A stretch of 20,143 bases of DNA from an uncultured Flavobacteriales bacterium (GTDB lineage Bacteria > Bacteroidota > Bacteroidia > Flavobacteriales > Schleiferiaceae). The DNA lies in NCBI GenBank assembly GCA_903821715.1, contig CAIJMB010000157.1, positions 1 to 20,143 of the forward strand, in the 5' to 3' direction. This document shows, piece after piece, positions 7,751-12,287 of the stretch (position 1 is the first letter of the stretch; every line of letters starts with the position of its first letter). Both the position numbers and the translations under genes were made by a program. The notes beneath the pieces were generated by a model. It made no database searches, had not been told where the DNA came from, and saw only the letters and a list, made by a program, of their open reading frames with translations.

Positions 7751-9054
7751 GGTTGACGCTACTTGCGTTGGGCGCGGTGCTGCTTTGGTTCTTGGTTCCG
7801 TACTGGCTTCAAGAGGGCATGTTTATGGACGGCCAGATTTATGCGGCCGTCGCACAGAACCTTGCAGATGGATTGGGTAGCTTTTGGGCTCCGGTCTACC
7901 AGCCGTCGTCCCCTGTTCCGTATTCCGAGCAGTTGCCGATGTTCACGGGCTTGGAATCGCTGTTTTTTCGCGTTTTGGGCGGAAGTCTGTGGACCGAACG
8001 CGTGTTTATGGCGCTGGCCTGGATCGCTACTGTGGCGGGACTTTGTGCGCTTCAGGTAACGTGGTGGCCTGAACGTGGCCGAGATTCGGCGATTTGGATG
8101 GTGACGGTGTGGAGCTCGGCTCCCTTGGTAGGCTGGGGTATGGGCAACCACGTGCAAGAAATGTGGATGGCTCCGTTCACGGTGTGTGCCGTGGTCGCGA
8201 TGTCGCATTCGCGCTGGGTGTGGCTGGGCGGATTGCTCGCGGTGGCTGCAGCATTGTTTAAGGGCCCGCAGGGACTGTTTCCGTTGGTATGGCTTCCGTT
8301 GGTTGGGGGGCTGGGATTGCTTCCCCGTGGAGCGGCGGCCCGTAGGTTTGGGGTAGTTCTGTTGATGCTCGGTTTGGCGGCCGTCGGACTTTGGCTGTGG
8401 AACGATGCCCGCGAGGCGATTGAGCGCAACGCGGGGAACCGATTGGTCCGGACCTTTACCCAAGCGCGCGCGGTGACTACCGCGGATCGGTTGTGGTTGC
8501 TGGGGCCAATGCTCGGGCAGTGGTCGGTGCTGCTTGGTGCTTCGCTGGCGGTAGCTTGGCTTCGCTTTGGTTCGCTGCGAGCTGCGCTCGACCGCAGGGT
8601 TCTGGCGGTGCTTGCGTTGGGTTTGAGCGCGTCGATTCCGTTGATGGTGACGCATGAGCAGCGTGATTTTTACGTGATTACTTCGTTACCCTTTGTGGCC
8701 CTCGGCCTGGGTAATTTATGGGGCGGAGCCAAGCTGGTGCGCAGTCCAAGGTTCGCATGGGTGCTTGGAGTGATTGCGCTGGTGGGCTTGAGTTCATTGC
8801 CGTGGCGGCGCGTGGAGCGGGATGCGGAACTTAGGGCGTCGCTCCAAACGTTTGAGGGTACGTTTGCGCCAAGGTCGGCGTTTAATGTGGTTCCGGAATT
8901 GAGGTTGAACCACGAGCTGGCCGCGTACGCGATGCGCCTGTACCGTTGGGAGGTGGATTTGGCGAATGACCGGCCGCATGCGAATGTGGTGCGGATTGAT
9001 TCGGTCAATTCCAAGCGGGTGGTTCTTAAGGTCAAGCCCGCACCGCAGCAGTAG
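7747..9054 (+). CDS. GT39/ArnT-like (GT-C) integral membrane glycosyltransferase
   Basis: A 435-residue multi-pass membrane protein with about ten hydrophobic segments. The first membrane segment is followed by MFMDGQIYAAVAQNLADG, and then EQLPMFTGLESLFFRVLGG and a TERVFM block. This is the pattern of PMT_2/ArnT-like GT-C enzymes, where an acidic residue in the first outer loop (here Asp28) is catalytic. Such enzymes move a sugar from a polyprenyl-phosphate donor to lipid or protein on the outer face of the inner membrane. Donor and acceptor cannot be inferred. The last 80 or so residues are hydrophilic. It is coupled to rluF by ATGA overlap, although the two functions are unrelated. The GT-C family is fairly sure; ArnT activity on lipid A is not claimed. 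Confidence 0.75.
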   Translation: MRLTLLALGAVLLWFLVPYWLQEGMFMDGQIYAAVAQNLADGLGSFWAPVYQPSSPVPYSEQLPMFTGLESLFFRVLGGSLWTERVFMALAWIATVAGLCALQVTWWPERGRDSAIWMVTVWSSAPLVGWGMGNHVQEMWMAPFTVCAVVAMSHSRWVWLGGLLAVAAALFKGPQGLFPLVWLPLVGGLGLLPRGAAARRFGVVLLMLGLAAVGLWLWNDAREAIERNAGNRLVRTFTQARAVTTADRLWLLGPMLGQWSVLLGASLAVAWLRFGSLRAALDRRVLAVLALGLSASIPLMVTHEQRDFYVITSLPFVALGLGNLWGGAKLVRSPRFAWVLGVIALVGLSSLPWRRVERDAELRASLQTFEGTFAPRSAFNVVPELRLNHELAAYAMRLYRWEVDLANDRPHANVVRIDSVNSKRVVLKVKPAPQQ

Positions 9055-9101
9055 TTGGTGGTGCTTCGTGCGGTTGTGCGTGCGGTTAGGTTGGGTAGAC
9101 C

Positions 9102-9109
9102 TATCTTTC
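9102..9109 (+). promoter_or_regulatory. -7-like box upstream of small lysine-rich ORF
   Basis: TATCTTTC (followed by G) differs by one base from TAnnTTTG and lies 24 nt before the ATG at 9134. No TTG at 19-21 nt spacing was seen, so support is partial. Confidence 0.35.
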
Positions 9110-9133
9110 GGCCACGAGACAATCCACATTTGC

Positions 9134-9283
9134 ATGTCTGACGAAGACCGACCCGACGCTGCCTTTCACGAGAAAAAGGCCAAAAACAAGAAGACCACCA
9201 ACTACGGGGGAGGTCAGAAGCTGAAGATGAAAAAGGCGCTGAAGCACATGAAGCCTCTAAAGCCAGGCTCGAAGAAGCGCTAG
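9134..9283 (+). CDS. small lysine-rich hypothetical protein
   Basis: A 49-residue ORF with 14 lysines and three arginines; the N-terminus is acidic (MSDEDRPD) and the rest strongly basic (HEKKAKNKKTTNYGGGQK, ending KPGSKKR). I do not recognise a family. Such proteins often bind nucleic acid or ribosomes, but that is only a possibility. Support for a real gene: a -7-like box at 9102, a separate position between the glycosyltransferase and a plus-strand terminator at 9389-9422, and a composition unlike a random ORF. The frame is also open upstream to 8966 inside the glycosyltransferase gene, but ATG 9134 is the first sensible start outside it. Confidence 0.5.
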   Translation: MSDEDRPDAAFHEKKAKNKKTTNYGGGQKLKMKKALKHMKPLKPGSKKR

Positions 9284-9376
9284 GCTATTGGTTTCGTTAA
9301 TCATCGTGAATTTTTTTTGAGGGGGAATTAGTGGGCCGCGAAGCGGCCCATGGTTCCTGAAGGGGGTGCTTTACTT
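9284..9376. other. non-coding stretch with perfect hairpin
   Basis: Between the small ORF and the terminator pair. It holds an 8-T run (9311-9318), an 11-mer GAGGGGGAATT (9319-9329) that recurs inside the tRNA at 9505-9515, and a perfect 8-bp hairpin TGGGCCGC-GAA-GCGGCCCA at 9332-9350. The hairpin has no T-run after it on either strand, so it is not a standard terminator. No ORF is supported here. Confidence 0.5.
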
Positions 9377-9388
9377 GGATGCAAGCCC
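9377..9388 (+). repeat. 12-bp inverted repeat, left copy
   Basis: GGATGCAAGCCC. Its exact reverse complement is at 9484-9495. The copy lies directly before the plus-strand terminator hairpin, just as the partner lies directly before the minus-strand hairpin when read on that strand. Confidence 0.8.
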
Positions 9389-9422
9389 CCAGCAGCGTCG
9401 CTGCTGGCTGTTTTTCATTTTT
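9389..9422 (+). terminator. rho-independent terminator (plus strand)
   Basis: Inverted repeat CCAGCAGCG-T-CGCTGCTGG at 9389-9407, of which at least seven base pairs can form with a CGTCG loop, followed by CTG and the tail TTTTTCATTTTT (9411-9422). It would end transcripts coming from the glycosyltransferase or the small ORF. Confidence 0.8.
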
Positions 9423-9455
9423 TCCTGCTCGCCAAAGTGAACTTCGCTCGCGGCT

Positions 9456-9486
9456 AAAAATGAAAAACCCGAGCCAAAGGCTCGGG
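9456..9486 (-). terminator. rho-independent terminator of the tRNA (minus strand)
   Basis: Read on the minus strand: perfect 8-bp stem CCCGAGCC/GGCTCGGG with loop TTT (plus 9468-9486), then TTTTTCATTTTT (plus 9456-9467). It lies just downstream of the tRNA and shares its T-tail and upstream 12-mer with the plus-strand terminator. Confidence 0.9.
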
Positions 9487-9495
9487 CTTGCATCC
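9484..9495 (-). repeat. 12-bp inverted repeat, right copy
   Basis: GGGCTTGCATCC on the plus strand, the exact reverse complement of 9377-9388. It overlaps the first three bases of the minus-strand terminator hairpin and ends 3 nt short of the tRNA 3' end. Confidence 0.8.
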
Positions 9496-9498
9496 GTG

Positions 9499-9572
9499 TA
9501 GCGAGAGGGGGAATTGAACCCCCGACCTCAGGGTTATGAATCCTGCGCTCTAACCATCTGAGCTACCTCGCC
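9499..9572 (-). tRNA. tRNA with CAU anticodon, probably elongator tRNA-Met
   Basis: A complete cloverleaf folds on the minus strand: acceptor GGCGAGG with TCTCGCT, D stem GCTC/GAGC, anticodon loop TTCATAA (anticodon CAU), T stem GGGGG/CCCCC with TTCAATT loop, discriminator A. CCA is not encoded. It is not the initiator: the three G-C pairs in the anticodon stem are missing. Elongator Met is the likelier reading, but tRNA-Ile with lysidine-modified CAU is not excluded. Oddities by eye: 1-72 is G-U and 31-39 is A-C rather than a pair. A consensus promoter lies upstream and a terminator downstream. Confidence 0.9.
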
Positions 9573-9583
9573 GGAATGGGCGG

Positions 9584-9614
9584 CAAAAGTAGGGCAGAAG
9601 TAGGTATTCCGCAA
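9584..9614 (-). promoter_or_regulatory. consensus Bacteroidota promoter of the tRNA
   Basis: On the minus strand, TTG (plus 9612-9614), 20-nt spacer, then TACTTTTG (plus 9584-9591), an exact TAnnTTTG. It ends 11 nt before the mature tRNA 5' end. Confidence 0.85.
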
Positions 9615-9620
9615 CGGGAC

Positions 9621-10382
9621 CTATAAATAGTATGCGAAGGTGAAGGCCGGTAACGTCAATCGCTTCCATGTCCGGGTGAGGTTTTCGTAGTCGTAGACAT
9701 GATTGCCCCCAAGGCTTGGATCTTGGGTATCGACGATTCCGTCAAAATTGGTATCATAACCCAAAAAGGTAGGTTCGTCTTCTGGGTAGCGTGCATTTAG
9801 AAAGCCCACGTTAAAATAGGACTTGCTGCGGCGGCTGAAGATGCGAATGGCAGGAAGTATTGCGGTGACATCTTCAGAGGTGAAGTGCCACACTTCAGCG
9901 GTGAAACCGAAGCGCGAGCCAAAGGCACGGTAGCCGCTGGCGTTGAAGGCGATACCAGAATTAATGTCGAGGAGGTCTTCGCCACCAAAGCTGAGGTATC
10001 CAACGCCTGCAGAAAGATTGGATGAGGGAGTACCGTAGGTTCCGACCGCGAAGGGTAGCGCAAAATGGCCCTTACCCGTGACCGGGACACCCGCCAAAGC
10101 ACCAATTTTGGCGTGGAACTGGGGAGCGAGTTTGATGCCGTAGGAAGCGGTTCCATAGACGCCGAGAAAGAGGGGAGTGCCGATTCCGGCTGAGAAGTGG
10201 TCAGTGATTCCGATTTGAAAGTCGACCAGTGGACCGACCACGTTGAGGTAGGCGCTGTCCTTGGGGATGCTGAATCCGCTTGGCGCAAAGGCGTAGCGGC
10301 TCGCGTGGGCGTCGCGCACATCTTGGGCATAGACCATTGGCGCGAACAGCGAAAGGGCGAGGAGGAGTGGTGTGGTGTTCAT
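9621..10382 (-). CDS. probable outer-membrane beta-barrel protein with dockerin-like Ca-binding loop
   Basis: A 253-residue exported protein: signal peptide 1 to about 19 (ending VYAQ), then alternating hydrophobic/polar strands with many Gly and aromatic residues (LVDFQIGITDHFSAGIGTP, LAPQFHAKIGALAGVPV, FGFTAEVWHF) and a C-terminal aromatic run ending FAYYL, typical of barrels. Residues 210-221 (DTNFDGIVDTQD) match the 12-residue EF-hand/dockerin calcium loop: Asp210, Asn212, Asp214, Gly215, Asp218, Asp221. It sits in what would be a long loop near the C-terminus. I do not recognise a named family. It is a lone gene, divergent from the START-like operon across a region with a 16-bp palindrome. 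Confidence 0.7.
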   Translation of the reverse strand: MNTTPLLLALSLFAPMVYAQDVRDAHASRYAFAPSGFSIPKDSAYLNVVGPLVDFQIGITDHFSAGIGTPLFLGVYGTASYGIKLAPQFHAKIGALAGVPVTGKGHFALPFAVGTYGTPSSNLSAGVGYLSFGGEDLLDINSGIAFNASGYRAFGSRFGFTAEVWHFTSEDVTAILPAIRIFSRRSKSYFNVGFLNARYPEDEPTFLGYDTNFDGIVDTQDPSLGGNHVYDYENLTRTWKRLTLPAFTFAYYL

Positions 10383-10386
10383 AGGC

Positions 10387-10394
10387 TAAAGGTC
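10387..10394 (-). promoter_or_regulatory. -7-like box of the outer-membrane protein gene
   Basis: GACCTTTA on the minus strand, two bases from TAnnTTTG, ending 4 nt before the start codon at 10382. The fmt start is preceded by GACCTTTG at the same distance. A TTTG is found 16 nt upstream (plus 10411-10414), shorter than the usual spacing. Confidence 0.35.
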
Positions 10395-10415
10395 GGCAAT
10401 CGGCGGCGGGCAAAT

Positions 10416-10431
10416 ACTGATTTAAATCAGT
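10416..10431. promoter_or_regulatory. 16-bp perfect palindrome with FNR-like core, candidate operator
   Basis: ACTGATTTAAATCAGT is a perfect palindrome whose core TGAT-N4-ATCA is that of Crp/Fnr-family sites (FNR consensus TTGAT-N4-ATCAA; the outer base differs). Its centre is about 41 nt upstream of the minus-strand start codon at 10382 and about 65 nt upstream of the inferred start of transcription of the plus-strand operon. No Crp/Fnr regulator gene is in the window. Confidence 0.5.
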
Positions 10432-10454
10432 TCGAAATACACAACAAAATGTAC

Positions 10455-10484
10455 TTGCGCAATTGGATCGAGAGGTTATATTGC
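10455..10484 (+). promoter_or_regulatory. candidate promoter of START-like/PAP2/fabG operon
   Basis: TTG at 10455-10457, 19-nt spacer, then TATATTGC at 10477-10484, an imperfect match to TAnnTTTG. Spacing fits the Bacteroidota promoter, and the box lies 23 nt before the chosen ATG. Confidence 0.55.
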
Positions 10485-10507
10485 AGCTCCAACCCATGAA
10501 TTCTGAG

Positions 10508-10894
10508 ATGTCTGATCGCGTTCCGCTAGTTATCGAGTTTCCAGTGCGTTGCTCCGCAGCGATGCTGTATTCTTTTTTAAGCACTCCGAGCGGATTGTCG
10601 GAATGGTTTTGCGACGACGTGAACTCTCGCGGGGACACCTACCGCTTCTTTTGGGGCGAAACCGAAGAGGTAGCGACAGTGGTTCGCAAAAAGACGAACT
10701 ACTTCATTCAGTACAAATGGGAGCACGACGACAGCGACAACCGCTTCTCGTTTGAATTCCGCATTGATGTCGACGATTTGACTGGCGACGGATTGCTGAC
10801 AGTCACGGACTATGTAGAGCATGATGAGGAATCTGAAATGAGGTCACTGTGGCAGAGCCAAATTCACACCTTGCTTCGGACCATCGGGTCGTAA
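10508..10894 (+). CDS. START-like (SRPBCC fold) domain protein
   Basis: A 128-residue soluble protein of a START-like family that I recall as widespread in Bacteroidota: MSDRVPLVIEFPV, then LYSFLSTPSGLSEWFCDDV, DVDDLTGDGLLTVTDYV and a C-terminal helix SLWQSQIHTLLRTIG. The fold is a helix-grip with a hydrophobic pocket; the ligand and role in this family are not known to me. The start at 10508 is preferred because family members begin MSD/MSE-like right before the first strand; ATG 10496, four residues earlier, is possible. Its end overlaps the PAP2 frame by 46 nt, so the two are probably translated together. Confidence 0.8.
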   Translation: MSDRVPLVIEFPVRCSAAMLYSFLSTPSGLSEWFCDDVNSRGDTYRFFWGETEEVATVVRKKTNYFIQYKWEHDDSDNRFSFEFRIDVDDLTGDGLLTVTDYVEHDEESEMRSLWQSQIHTLLRTIGS

Positions 10895-11481
10895 GCACGC
10901 GCTCTGCGCTTGCACTTTTTGCTACGGCATCAATCGTGCTGGCGTCATGGACGTGGTCGTTGGGTAGCCACAAATTCCAGCGCTCCCTTGATCAATTGCC
11001 TTGGTTTGAACTCATGCACGGAGTTACGGCCCTTGGGGATGGCGGATTTGCATTGGTGATTGCCCTTTGGCTTGCACTCCGCAAAAGCTCGCGCTCAGAA
11101 TGGACCGCATTTATGGTCGGTTTTGCGGCAGCGGCCTTGATCCCTCAATTTGGTAAAAACTTTATTTGGCCAGACGCGGTGCGTCCCTACGCGGCGGTTC
11201 AAGGCGTTAGGCTTTCGCAGCTGCTCGATCCGGCTCTTTACAAATCGTTTCCGTCGGGCCATAGCTCGGTCGGAGCGTTTTTCGCACTCTTTCTAGCGTA
11301 CCGAAAGCCCTCGTGGCGCTGGTTGTACCTGGTTCTCGGAATCGCCGTCGGTTTTAGCCGCATGGCGCTGCACTTTCACTGGACCGAAGACGTGATTGCA
11401 GGTTGGGCCGTTGGACTTTGTGCCGCGTGGCTCGCCGAACGTACCTTGGGCCCCAAACTAGACACACATGGGACTACTTGA
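10849..11481 (+). CDS. PAP2-family membrane phosphatase
   Basis: A 210-residue integral membrane protein with the type 2 phosphatidic acid phosphatase motifs: Lys103 and Arg112-Pro113 (KNFIWPDAVRP), PSGH at 135-138, and Ser170-Arg171 with His177 and Asp181 (SRMALHFHWTED). The second and third motifs are canonical; the first has eight residues between Lys and Arg-Pro instead of the usual six. The family removes phosphate from lipid phosphates such as phosphatidate, undecaprenyl pyrophosphate or lipid A; the substrate here is unknown. The start must be the GTG at 10849 or internal, because a stop lies in frame at 10834 and no ATG precedes the first membrane segment. It overlaps the START-like gene by 46 nt and fabG by 14 nt. 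Confidence 0.85.
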   Translation: MAEPNSHLASDHRVVSTRSALALFATASIVLASWTWSLGSHKFQRSLDQLPWFELMHGVTALGDGGFALVIALWLALRKSSRSEWTAFMVGFAAAALIPQFGKNFIWPDAVRPYAAVQGVRLSQLLDPALYKSFPSGHSSVGAFFALFLAYRKPSWRWLYLVLGIAVGFSRMALHFHWTEDVIAGWAVGLCAAWLAERTLGPKLDTHGTT

Positions 11482-12211
11482 CGGTAAAGTCGCCCTCATC
11501 ACGGGCGCATCCAAAGGAATTGGCAAGGCTATCGCACAGCGCTTCGCACAGGAAGGCGCAAAAGTTGCCTTTACCTACCTCAGCAGCGTCGAGCGCGGCC
11601 AAGCGCTTGAAGCTGAACTCAGCCAGTACGGCGAGGCCGCTGGATTCCGCAGCGACGCATCGAGCGGCGAGCAGGCTGAAAAGCTCATCGAAGACGTCGT
11701 GGCCCGTTTTGGCCACATTGACGTGGTGGTGAATAACGCTGGAATCACGCGCGATACACTCCTTTTGCGCATGAGCGAAGAGGATTTTGACCAAGTGATC
11801 TCAACCAACCTCAAGTCGGTTTTTAATACGACGAAGCACGTGCAGCGTTACTTCCTCAAGCAGCGCTCGGGCAGCATCATCAATATCTCGAGCATTGTCG
11901 GAATCAAAGGCAACGCTGGCCAATCGAACTACGCGGCTTCAAAGGCCGGAATCATAGGGTTTACCAAGTCGGTGGCCCTCGAGCTCGGTTCGCGCGGGGT
12001 TCGCTGCAACGCCATCGCTCCAGGCTTCATCGAAACCGAAATGACCGGCGTCCTCGACGAGAAGGTGGTCCAGTCGTGGCGCGACGCAATTCCGTTGAAG
12101 CGCGGCGGCCAACCCGAAGATGTGGCCAATGCCTGCGTCTTTTTGGCCAGCGACCTTTCGTCGTACATCAGCGGCCAGGTGCTTCAAGTCGACGGCGGTC
12201 TCTTAACCTGA
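11468..12211 (+). CDS. fabG: 3-oxoacyl-[acyl-carrier-protein] reductase
   Basis: NADPH-dependent reduction of 3-oxoacyl-ACP in type II fatty acid synthesis; cytoplasmic. The 247-residue protein shows the short-chain dehydrogenase set: cofactor loop TGASKGIG (12-19), NNAG (89-92), Asn114, Ser142 in INISSIVG, and Tyr155/Lys159 in YAASK, with the C-terminal QVLQVDGGL. The close match to FabG (start GLLDGKVALITGASKGIG, and NNAGITRDTLLLRM) sets it apart from other SDRs. It is the last gene of the START-like/PAP2/fabG run, and its start lies within the end of the PAP2 gene. A terminator follows. Confidence 0.93.
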   Translation: MGLLDGKVALITGASKGIGKAIAQRFAQEGAKVAFTYLSSVERGQALEAELSQYGEAAGFRSDASSGEQAEKLIEDVVARFGHIDVVVNNAGITRDTLLLRMSEEDFDQVISTNLKSVFNTTKHVQRYFLKQRSGSIINISSIVGIKGNAGQSNYAASKAGIIGFTKSVALELGSRGVRCNAIAPGFIETEMTGVLDEKVVQSWRDAIPLKRGGQPEDVANACVFLASDLSSYISGQVLQVDGGLLT

Positions 12212-12235
12212 TGTTCGTGAATAACTTCATTCGGA

Positions 12236-12264
12236 ACCCGCCCCACAGGCGGGTTTTTTCTTTT
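12236..12264 (+). terminator. rho-independent terminator after fabG
   Basis: 7-bp stem ACCCGCC/GGCGGGT with loop CCACA, followed by TTTTTCTTTT. It separates fabG from the peptidase gene. Confidence 0.9.
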
Positions 12265-12274
12265 GGGGCCTCCG

Positions 12275-12282
12275 TATCTTCG
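12275..12282 (+). promoter_or_regulatory. -7-like box of dpp11
   Basis: TATCTTCG, one base from TAnnTTTG, ends 5 nt before the ATG at 12288. The -33 position would fall in the terminator T-run; no TTG is there. Confidence 0.4.
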
Positions 12283-12287
12283 AGTTT

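Noticed and set aside
7759..8655. 298-codon open frame on the minus strand across the glycosyltransferase gene
   Set aside because: The product is mostly Gln, His, Arg, Pro and Ser without fold-like pattern; it is the shadow of a membrane protein gene with biased codons.
9332..9350. 8-bp hairpin as a terminator
   Set aside because: No T-run follows it on either strand; the T8 run lies on the wrong side.
9499..9572. Initiator tRNA (because fmt is in the same window)
   Set aside because: The three consecutive G-C pairs of the initiator anticodon stem are absent and the D stem is of elongator type.
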